A stretch of DNA of 64,000 nucleotides from Staphylococcus microti (GTDB lineage: Bacteria; Bacillota; Bacilli; Staphylococcales; Staphylococcaceae), in assembly GCF_000934465.1 (NCBI RefSeq), contig NZ_JXWY01000002.1:62001-126000 (forward strand). The letters are read 5' to 3'. Both the position numbers and the translations under genes were made by a program. Positions 57,612-64,000 of the stretch are shown piece after piece. The notes under the pieces were generated by a model. It did not search any database. It had not been told where the DNA came from and worked only from the letters and a program-made list of their open reading frames with translations. Within the stretch, counting starts at the first letter, position 1. Every line of letters starts with the position of its first letter.

Positions 57612-57666
57612 AAAAAGACTGAAGTAACGTATGCATATATGTGCATCGTTTCCTTCAATCTTTTTC
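57612..57666. terminator. Bidirectional terminator, long stem
   Basis: AAAAAGACTGAAG / CTTCAATCTTTTT arms enclose an inner ATGCA/TGCAT stem. It separates two convergent genes. Confidence 0.75.
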
Positions 57667-57670
57667 TCAT

Positions 57671-58054
57671 TTAGTATTCAAATTTCTCAATCCACTTGAG
57701 AACAGCTGGTGCAATTCTATGATGATCTTGTAGATGCACCCAATCTATTTCGGTAATTTCAGCGTTAATTTGGATCGTCTCCCAATCTATCGGCCGACGA
57801 CAACGAAACCCATTTAACTCTGTCAACATATCTTTTTGTGGGTATGCAGGTCCCACCACTGTTCCGATGTATTCAAGCTTTTCTGTTGATAGTGATAGCT
57901 GCAATTCCTCTTTTAACTCACGTATCAGTGCTGCTTCAAGCGACTCTCCTTGTTCAATTTTACCACCCGGAAAGTACAACTTCTCTCTATTCCGAACTTG
58001 AACTAATCGCAAATAGTCCTCTTTGCGTTCTACTAAGCATACACAACGTATCAC
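57671..58054 (-). CDS. NUDIX hydrolase (MutT-like)
   Basis: A 127-residue pyrophosphohydrolase. The NUDIX box reads GGKIEQGESLEAALIRELKEEL at residues about 31-52, with all metal-binding glutamates, so it should be active. It cleaves nucleoside diphosphates linked to another group; the substrate is not evident. The start is GTG 58052-58054 with GGAGG eight bases upstream. It lies just downstream of the FAD-dependent oxidoreductase gene in the same direction, about 50 bases apart, so they may be co-transcribed. Confidence 0.88.
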   Translation of the reverse strand: MIRCVCLVERKEDYLRLVQVRNREKLYFPGGKIEQGESLEAALIRELKEELQLSLSTEKLEYIGTVVGPAYPQKDMLTELNGFRCRRPIDWETIQINAEITEIDWVHLQDHHRIAPAVLKWIEKFEY

Positions 58055-58106
58055 AACAAGTACCTCCTATCTTAAAAACTCATATAGATAGTGTAACATA
58101 CTGCTG

Positions 58107-59264
58107 TTATATCGCCTGTTGAACGGCGTCTTGGCTTTGTACATATACTTCCCCTATGCGCTGTGCTGCCATGCGGCCTCCCATAATATTACGCGCAAAT
58201 GGTCCTAATTCAAGATCCGCAAGCATGCCAGACACATAAAGATTCGGTAACCACTCGAGTGAAGGTGTTGTGACCGGGAACCCTGCAGTCAGTTTCGCTC
58301 TATACGTGTTAACAATTGTTTGAATAAGCGGTTGTTGCATGAGGTCATATTCAAATCCTGTAGCTAAATAAATGCCGTCATAATGAATACGCTCTTTACC
58401 GGCAATAATATAATGATCTGCCACAGCCTCTATTGCCGTTTGGTGAATGATTAAGCGTCCTTCGTTTTCTGCATGCATCAGTTTCATATACATTTCTTTC
58501 GGCATAGAACCTTTATGACGCTCACTGCGGTTAATCTCGGCACGTTGCGTTAAATCTTTTTCACATTGGAAACCACGCATATTTTTAGGCCCTAACCAAC
58601 CTGGATCGGCATCAAAATCAAATACTTCTAGCGGTTTTTTAATCCATAAATGAATTGGTTTTTCACGTTGTTCAGCGAGTAACTTAATGACTAAATGTGC
58701 CGCAGAGATACCACTTCCAACGATGTGTGAGGCAGTCAGTTGTGTATCAAAGTCTGACTGATGTATATGTTGGACGTCCGGTTGCCCTTTAAACATATCT
58801 GGTGTCAACGGTGTATTGTGCGTCCCCATTGCTAACACAACATGGCGTGCTGTGAGTATTCTTTCATCATCCAAAACTACTTGCCAATAGTCATTTGTAC
58901 GTTCAATATCAATCGCTTTTTGTTGAATATGACATGCCGCTAAATCATATTGTTGAATGTAATTGTCCGTATGGTCGAAAAACATATCAAGTCTCGGACG
59001 TTGATACTGACCAATCATCGCTTGTGCATATTGATGACACTTCGCAAACTTTTTAAGATCAAATGGTTCTGGATGGCAGTGATGTACAAGTGGGGAACGT
59101 AAATACGGCATACTGAGCCGAGTCGTCTGCATTTTGAAATTGTCCATCAATGTATCATGTGGGTCTATGATACCTAACTGTGAGGTTGGTAAGCCTAAAT
59201 AACGTAATTGCAATGCGATTGTTGTCGCATGCACACCGCCACCAATAATCAGCCATTCGTACAT
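58107..59264 (-). CDS. FAD/NAD(P)-binding oxidoreductase
   Basis: A 385-residue flavoprotein. The N-terminal dinucleotide motif is IIGGGVHATTIALQL (GxGxxG variant) and a second one, IVGSGISAAHLVIKL, lies near residue 180. This is the two-site layout of flavin monooxygenase or thioredoxin-reductase-like enzymes; a SidA/IucD-like hydroxylase relation is possible. The closing ATGFEYD motif is seen near residue 310. GGAGAG lies before the ATG. The substrate and partner are unknown; no siderophore genes are adjacent. Confidence 0.75.
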   Translation of the reverse strand: MYEWLIIGGGVHATTIALQLRYLGLPTSQLGIIDPHDTLMDNFKMQTTRLSMPYLRSPLVHHCHPEPFDLKKFAKCHQYAQAMIGQYQRPRLDMFFDHTDNYIQQYDLAACHIQQKAIDIERTNDYWQVVLDDERILTARHVVLAMGTHNTPLTPDMFKGQPDVQHIHQSDFDTQLTASHIVGSGISAAHLVIKLLAEQREKPIHLWIKKPLEVFDFDADPGWLGPKNMRGFQCEKDLTQRAEINRSERHKGSMPKEMYMKLMHAENEGRLIIHQTAIEAVADHYIIAGKERIHYDGIYLATGFEYDLMQQPLIQTIVNTYRAKLTAGFPVTTPSLEWLPNLYVSGMLADLELGPFARNIMGGRMAAQRIGEVYVQSQDAVQQAI

Positions 59265-59354
59265 AATATCTCTCCTCTTTATAAATCGTAATAATTACGT
59301 TTTATAATAAAGGATATACCTTTCCATTGCAAGATTGAACCCGCGACTAGCCCT

Positions 59355-59400
59355 ATATATAGAAAAAAGCCACCTACTTTAATAAGTAGATGACTCCAAA
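59355..59400 (-). terminator. Terminator of the SDR gene
   Basis: On the minus strand AGTCATCTACTT pairs over twelve bases with AAGTAGGTGGCT (G-T pairs included), then six T. Confidence 0.8.
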
Positions 59401-59413
59401 TGTGATTGCGCCA

Positions 59414-60295
59414 TTAGACGATAGGTGCGCCGCCTGTAATACCATAGACTTGTCCAGTAATAAAGCTACCACCTTCAGATGCAAGTAAGACATAAACATC
59501 TGCCAACTCTACTGGTTGACCCGCACGTTGTAATGGTTGGTTTTTACCAAAATTTGGAATGCGTTCTTGTGGTTGACCGCCACAAATTTGTAATGGTGTC
59601 CAAACAGGTCCTGGTGCAACTGCATTCACACGAATTCCTTTAGGCCCTAGTTGTGCCGCAAGCCCTTTTGCAAGTGATACGTTACATGATTTTGTCATCG
59701 CATAGTCCAGTAAATGTGGGCTCGGCTTAACCGCTTGAATAGATGACGTCAAAATAATGCTCGCACCCGCTTCAAGATAATTCAATGCTTCTTGGATAGA
59801 ATATACTGTTGAAAAGACGTTCACTTCAAATGTATCTGTCAGCTGTTTCGGATCTAACTTCTGAATATCGTACTCAAAGTTTTGCATACCTGCGTTAAGT
59901 ACGAGAATATCTAGACCCCCTAACTGTTCATACGCATCTTTTACCATTTGGCGCGCATACGCTGCATCACGCAAGTCACCTGGTAATAGCACTGCTTTTT
60001 GCCCTGCCTCTTCAATCACCGCTTTTACTTCTTCTGCATCGACTTGTTCATCCGGATGATAAGCGATTGCAACATCCGCACCTTCTTTCGCATAAGCAAT
60101 TGCCGCTGCACGACCGATACCAGAGTCACCACCTGTTACAAGCGCTTTACGTCCTACTAACTTTTCAGCACCACGATAAGATGTTTCCCCACAATCGGGA
60201 ACAGGCGTCATCTCACGTTGAATACCCGGATAAGGCTGTAGTTGTTGTTCATATTGATCATGAAAATATTGTGTTAATGGATTCTTGTTCGGCAT
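59414..60295 (-). CDS. Short-chain dehydrogenase/reductase (YhdF-like)
   Basis: A 293-residue SDR enzyme with a 45-residue N-terminal extension ([21 protein letters not shown]) typical of the glucose-dehydrogenase-like YhdF/YhxC group. NAD(P) motif TGGDSGIG lies near residue 55, the NAG motif (LVLNAGMQN) near residue 133, and the active site is SSIQA followed by YAMTK, giving the catalytic Ser-Tyr-Lys. The protein may act in stress or osmotic response; its substrate is not defined. GAGG precedes the ATG. It is monocistronic with its own terminator. Confidence 0.9.
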   Translation of the reverse strand: MPNKNPLTQYFHDQYEQQLQPYPGIQREMTPVPDCGETSYRGAEKLVGRKALVTGGDSGIGRAAAIAYAKEGADVAIAYHPDEQVDAEEVKAVIEEAGQKAVLLPGDLRDAAYARQMVKDAYEQLGGLDILVLNAGMQNFEYDIQKLDPKQLTDTFEVNVFSTVYSIQEALNYLEAGASIILTSSIQAVKPSPHLLDYAMTKSCNVSLAKGLAAQLGPKGIRVNAVAPGPVWTPLQICGGQPQERIPNFGKNQPLQRAGQPVELADVYVLLASEGGSFITGQVYGITGGAPIV

Positions 60296-60341
60296 GATAA
60301 AAACCTCATTTCATTGATTAATGATTTGTTTTCAACGTATC

Positions 60342-60382
60342 AAAAAAACTCAGAAAAGCAAAGTAAATCGCTTTCCTGAGCT
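60342..60382 (-). terminator. Terminator of the dicarboxylate symporter gene
   Basis: On the minus strand CTCAG-AAAGC / GCTTT-CTGAG arms, each with one unpaired base, followed by seven T. Confidence 0.8.
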
Positions 60383-60388
60383 TGCTTG

Positions 60389-61537
60389 TTATTCTGTATA
60401 TTTTTTACCTAAACGGTCAACAATCGCTGAAATCGCACCGTCACCTGTTACGTTCGTTGCTGTACCAAAGCTATCTTGCGCCATGTATAAGGCGATCATC
60501 AAGCCAATAGCCGCTTCATTAAAGCCTAAAATTGATCCAAGAATACCGCTCGCAGCCATCACTGAGCCACCCGGTACACCCGGCGCTGCAATCATAATGA
60601 CACCAAGCATGAAAATAAAACCAATCATCGTTGGTACGCTAACAAGTGATAAACTTGGTAACACAATCATCGCTGCAACAGAACAGCTCACAAGTGTGAT
60701 AGTAGAGCCTGACAAGTGAATTGTCGCTAACAATGGCACACTGAAGTCTGCAACAGGTGGTGTGACACCATTCTTTTTCGCTTGCTTTAATGTTACCGGA
60801 ATCGTTGCGGCACTACTCATTGTACCCAACGCTGTAAAGTAAGACGGCAACATCGTTTTCAATAGTGCAATTGGACTTTTCTTATTTAATACCCCTGCAA
60901 TGATATACAGCACTGTTAACCAAACCCAGTGCATAATAATCGCAATAATAAGGACGATACCGAATACTTTTAAAATACTCATTACTGTGCCTTGCGCTGT
61001 CATCTCTGCAAAAATTGTCGCAATGTAGAACGGCAAGAACGGAATAATAATTTTTTCAATTAATACTTCTACGATACGTTGTCCTTCATCAATGAGTTTA
61101 ATCATCGTGAACGCTTCTACTTTGTGTGCAATAATCCCAAAAGCAAATGCTGTAATCAACGCTGTTAAAACACCCATCAGCGGATCAAATTCAAATGAAA
61201 AGAACGGCGCAATTTCAGGTGCTTCCCCAGGCACTTTCCCATGCGATGCAATCGTTGGCATCAATGTATACGAAACAGTCAGTGCCATTAATCCTGCTAA
61301 AATTGTGGATGTATATGCCACACCTACTGTCATCCCTACAAGTTTTCCTGAACCTTTACCAAGTGATGTAATACCTGATGCGATAAAGAAAAAGATAATT
61401 AACGGGATCATATAGTTAATAATTTGTCCAAAAATCCCTTTAACTGTTACAAGTACTTTGTTGAGCGCATCAATATCTAGCATCCCAATCAAAATACCAG
61501 CAACAATACCTAAAACTAACTTCCCAATCAACTTCAT
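60389..61537 (-). CDS. Dicarboxylate/amino acid:cation symporter (DAACS family)
   Basis: A 382-residue symporter with eight membrane segments and two re-entrant hairpins, of the glutamate/aspartate/serine-threonine type. The serine-rich hairpin TALGTMSSAATIPVTL (about residue 245) and the later GVPGGSVMAASGILGSILG and DSFGTATNVTGDGAISAIV segments, with the substrate-binding Asp and Asn, are conserved. AGGGAG lies before the ATG at 61537; an ATG six codons upstream overlaps it. A cre-like half site stands upstream. Substrate is probably glutamate or serine/threonine. Confidence 0.9.
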   Translation of the reverse strand: MKLIGKLVLGIVAGILIGMLDIDALNKVLVTVKGIFGQIINYMIPLIIFFFIASGITSLGKGSGKLVGMTVGVAYTSTILAGLMALTVSYTLMPTIASHGKVPGEAPEIAPFFSFEFDPLMGVLTALITAFAFGIIAHKVEAFTMIKLIDEGQRIVEVLIEKIIIPFLPFYIATIFAEMTAQGTVMSILKVFGIVLIIAIIMHWVWLTVLYIIAGVLNKKSPIALLKTMLPSYFTALGTMSSAATIPVTLKQAKKNGVTPPVADFSVPLLATIHLSGSTITLVSCSVAAMIVLPSLSLVSVPTMIGFIFMLGVIMIAAPGVPGGSVMAASGILGSILGFNEAAIGLMIALYMAQDSFGTATNVTGDGAISAIVDRLGKKYTE

Positions 61538-61589
61538 TGGCTGGTCTCCCTCCATAAACTTATCAATATGATTAAAACTCTCCCTAAAT

Positions 61590-61605
61590 ACGAAGCGCTT
61601 TCATT
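61590..61605 (-). promoter_or_regulatory. cre-like site before the DAACS symporter gene
   Basis: On the minus strand ATGAAAGCGCTTCGTA has the left half and core of a cre site (TGAAAGCGCTT) but a poor right end. It is about 55 bases before the gene. Confidence 0.4.
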
Positions 61606-61673
61606 ATATATTGCATTAATTAATATAAAAAAGCAATATATTTTTCAATAAGTTTTGATTATTAAAAGAAATA

Positions 61674-64000
61674 TTATTGATTGAGATTTTTTTGACGTCG
61701 ATTGATTAATTGCCAGCCACCAAGAATCATCAAACTACCTAACACCAAAAATGACCAGCCATTCATTGTTGGTTGATGTTTTGTCGTGCTTTGGTGGATA
61801 CCTGTATGAGGTAACACACCTTCTGTTGTAGCTGTTCGCACTGTTGTTGATACTGCATTATCAGTAGTTGATGATAAGTGCGTCGTTGATTTTTTATGTG
61901 TTAAAGCCATCGTTTTAGCGTGTAAACTATCCTCGTACGCGTCAGTTGATACATAATCAACCATCTTCATTTGCTTTGGCGCCTTCTGTTGAGGTGTTAC
62001 ATGTTGCACAATGCCACTTGTTAATGGGGATTCTGATTCATCAGCCTTATCTTGTGGCTTAACTGTCATTTTATCTGTAGGTTTTGGTTCCACTTCTGGC
62101 GTTGCTACATTCTCATCTTTATGCCCTACTTGTTCTGCATTATTATCTTCTGCAGGTACCATTGGGTCTGACACTTCCTCATCTTCGCCATTACCGATAT
62201 CTTCTACTGGCTCAGTTGGTTGCTCAGTCGGTTCATCTTCTTGTTCATCTGTTGCATTCGGCGCTTCACTTTCTTGTTCTTCCGTGCCATTCGGTGTTTC
62301 ACTTTCTTCAGTATCTTGCGGCGTTTCCTCTTCTCCTTCTGGTTTCGGTGCTTCTACTTCCTCATCTTCGCCATTATCCGTATCTTCTACTGGTTCGGCT
62401 GGTTGTTCAGTCGGTTCATCTTCTTGTACGTCCGTTGCATTCGGCGGTTCATCTTCTTGTACGTCCGTTGCATTCGGCTCTTCATCTTCTTGTACGTCCG
62501 TTGCATTCGGCGTTTCGCTTTCTTCAGTATCTTGTGGCGTTTCCTCTTCTTCTTCTGGTTTCGGTGCTTCTGCTTCCACATCTTCGCCATTATCCGTATC
62601 TCCTACCGGCTCGGTTGGTTCCTCAGTTGTTGTTGACGGTAATGGCGCTTCAATTGTTTGACGTACAATTTCTGATGGTTCGTAACCTTCTTTGTGTGCT
62701 TGAACTGTCACATCACCTTGTATAGTCAATCGTTCACTTCCAGGTAGTTCAACAACCCAGCTTCCACTGTCGTCAGCTGTTACATCATACGACTTCCCTG
62801 ATGGGACTGTCACTGTTACTGATGAGTGTGGTTGTGCTTGACCGGTCAATCGCTCTGCACCATATTCAATCGGCGCTATGCTTGGTATTGTCAATTGTTC
62901 GCTCGGATCTAAATAAGGTGCTAAACGTGTTAGCAGTTTTTCACTTTCAGTCTGTGATAAAGATTGAATTGCACGAACGAGACGATATAATGGCACACGA
63001 TCATCTTTCTCTGGCGCTAATGCTTTCTTGGCAATCCATGTTTCTACATCAGTCGTTAATGTTTGCATATAACGCATATCTGCATCTTGTTGTGTTTCAT
63101 CATTTACAATAAACCCTTTATCGGTCAATGTATAAGCGACTGTTTGCTTATCCGCATCTGGCATCACAACACGTTCGCCTGTTTCGATGCGTTGAACGAC
63201 GCGACGTTGACTCGGTTCACGATGCATAATGGTTATCGTATCTCCTACTTGCAACTTTCTGATTTTCGTTAGCGCTTCTCCAACACGATCCCCTATCATT
63301 GTGCGATCCACAACAACTTGACCGTCTTTCGTACGAATCGTTACATGTGCGTATTCATCAGTAAAGTAAACATGTGGCTTTTTGGCATATTCTTGATATT
63401 TCACTTCGCCTGTATGTGGCTGATAAGAAATCTGGGCAAATATATCATTACCAAGACCTTTCAACAATATTTGTTGCGAAACAAACTGCTGTGTTTGCGT
63501 ACTAGACGGATAATCAAGTACAACTTGGTTCTCACCATTTTCACGCACTACGAGATACGCATGTTCAGGTAACATATGATTCAAAGTTGCAGGTGCGACT
63601 ACTTTATATACACCCGCACGCAGATGTTCAAAATGTGCAACGCCATTATTAACAGTTGCTTCTGCCACTTTATTTTCTCCATCCATCAAGACAACTTTTG
63701 CATTATCACGAAGTTTTTGACCTTGTAAGTTCAACTGAACGTCTGCTGTTGTATAAATGCTCGTATCTTTAAGATCACTTGATTTGACCAATTCGTATTC
63801 TGTAGCTAACCCTAAACGTGCCACATACTTTTGACGTTCTGCCGGATTATCAATGAGCATCGCAAGTGGATAAATGTATGAATGATGATACGCGTTCAAA
63901 TCATCTTTTAATTGTCGCGACATATCAATATGGTATAAATCAAAATACGGCAAACCATTAACGCCTTGTGCCGCTAACCAGTCATGACTGATCCATCTCG
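61674..64000 (-). CDS. LPXTG-anchored protein with mucin-binding module, likely M60-type metalloprotease (C-terminal part)
   Basis: The frame is open to the right edge, so only the last 775 residues are seen. The first part (HDWLAAQGVNGLPYFDLYHIDM) looks like the end of an M60/enhancin-type peptidase domain; the HExxH site would lie outside the window. A SpaA-like beta domain follows (TADVQLNLQGQKLRDNAKVV), then a putative mucin/carbohydrate-binding module (ILLKGLGNDIFAQ to LTDKGFIVN). Next come a helical linker, one Ig-like domain (GAERLTGQAQPHSSV), acidic tandem repeats (62150-62640), and a sorting signal with LPHTG (61800-61814), a membrane segment and a basic tail. Sortase A should anchor it. 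Confidence 0.75.
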   Translation of the reverse strand, partial: RWISHDWLAAQGVNGLPYFDLYHIDMSRQLKDDLNAYHHSYIYPLAMLIDNPAERQKYVARLGLATEYELVKSSDLKDTSIYTTADVQLNLQGQKLRDNAKVVLMDGENKVAEATVNNGVAHFEHLRAGVYKVVAPATLNHMLPEHAYLVVRENGENQVVLDYPSSTQTQQFVSQQILLKGLGNDIFAQISYQPHTGEVKYQEYAKKPHVYFTDEYAHVTIRTKDGQVVVDRTMIGDRVGEALTKIRKLQVGDTITIMHREPSQRRVVQRIETGERVVMPDADKQTVAYTLTDKGFIVNDETQQDADMRYMQTLTTDVETWIAKKALAPEKDDRVPLYRLVRAIQSLSQTESEKLLTRLAPYLDPSEQLTIPSIAPIEYGAERLTGQAQPHSSVTVTVPSGKSYDVTADDSGSWVVELPGSERLTIQGDVTVQAHKEGYEPSEIVRQTIEAPLPSTTTEEPTEPVGDTDNGEDVEAEAPKPEEEEETPQDTEESETPNATDVQEDEEPNATDVQEDEPPNATDVQEDEPTEQPAEPVEDTDNGEDEEVEAPKPEGEEETPQDTEESETPNGTEEQESEAPNATDEQEDEPTEQPTEPVEDIGNGEDEEVSDPMVPAEDNNAEQVGHKDENVATPEVEPKPTDKMTVKPQDKADESESPLTSGIVQHVTPQQKAPKQMKMVDYVSTDAYEDSLHAKTMALTHKKSTTHLSSTTDNAVSTTVRTATTEGVLPHTGIHQSTTKHQPTMNGWSFLVLGSLMILGGWQLINRRQKNLNQ
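62150..62640 (-). repeat. Acidic low-complexity repeats in the wall-spanning stalk
   Basis: Tandem variants of PNATDVQEDE and EEPTEPVGDTDNGED occur, including three consecutive near-identical NATDVQEDE units. They likely form the cell-wall-spanning stalk and may vary in number between strains. Confidence 0.75.

Noticed and set aside
62011-62725. Overlapping plus-strand frames opposite the acidic stalk
   Set aside because: Serine- or leucine-rich shadows of the acidic repeats, in all three frames at once, without start signals.

Overview
The window is chromosomal DNA of a Staphylococcus. Supporting signs are a YSIRK/LPXTG surface protein with class A sortase, ScdA, a class III fructose-1,6-bisphosphatase, a PfoR-sdaAB-sdaAA cluster, low GC, strong AGGAGG-type ribosome sites and many T-tailed hairpin terminators. 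GC looks a little above that of S. aureus, which would fit the intermedius/hyicus/schleiferi side of the genus. This is inferred from reading, and the species was not determined. No tRNA, rRNA, CRISPR array, prophage, transposase or plasmid gene was seen.

Layout. 0-2 kb: end of a nitrite/siroheme locus (partial sirohydrochlorin chelatase, GNAT enzyme, formate/nitrite channel). 2-3.3 kb: accessory patch of tiny membrane ORFs, one split at a U UUU UUA slippery heptamer. 3.3-8.5 kb: dicarboxylate transporter, then the serine-degradation operon (PfoR-like membrane protein, sdaAB, sdaAA) behind a cre site. 8.7-12.3 kb: AT-rich stretch with an orphan membrane protein and a lactate-permease-like gene divergent from an XRE-cupin regulator. 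12.4-17.1 kb: Rho-N-like protein and pflB/pflA under apparent CcpA and Rex-type control. 17.3-22.5 kb: second PfoR-like protein, a four-gene polar amino acid ABC importer, and scdA. 22.6-31 kb: tubby-like protein, glycerate kinase, sortase A, an MFS carrier with three stacked operator-like sites, fbp, and an alanine/glycine symporter. 30.8-36.8 kb: heterodimeric ABC exporter, a GC-rich amidohydrolase, and a membrane protein whose 5' end is merged with a repeated hairpin. 37-43.9 kb: complete trpEGDCFBA operon behind two tandem tryptophan T-boxes. 44-46 kb: YeiH-type exporter and a zinc dehydrogenase. 46.3-52.7 kb: a 2143-residue surface protein with nine Rib-like and five Ig-like repeats. 53-61.5 kb: CdaR-type regulator, large AraC regulator, small proteins, oxidoreductases and a glutamate/aspartate-type symporter. 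61.7-64 kb: C-terminal part of a second wall-anchored protein with a mucin-binding module, cut by the window edge.

How the genes fit together. Much of the window is carbon and redox switching. Serine and alanine uptake/deamination, fbp and pyruvate-formate lyase carry CcpA-like sites, and the fermentation/redox genes (pfl, the MFS carrier, the dehydrogenase) carry Rex-like or TTGTGAAA inverted repeats. Sortase A is encoded in the same window as two of its likely substrates. The CdaR-type regulator, glycerate kinase and ACS-type MFS carrier are functionally linked in other bacteria but are scattered here.

No wholly new multi-gene system was proved. The most unusual items are the in-phase slippery heptamer in a tiny membrane gene, the triple operator before the MFS gene, the tandem T-boxes, the hairpin repeat fused to a reading frame near 36.8 kb, and the 22-bp-spaced direct repeats before the dicarboxylate transporter.
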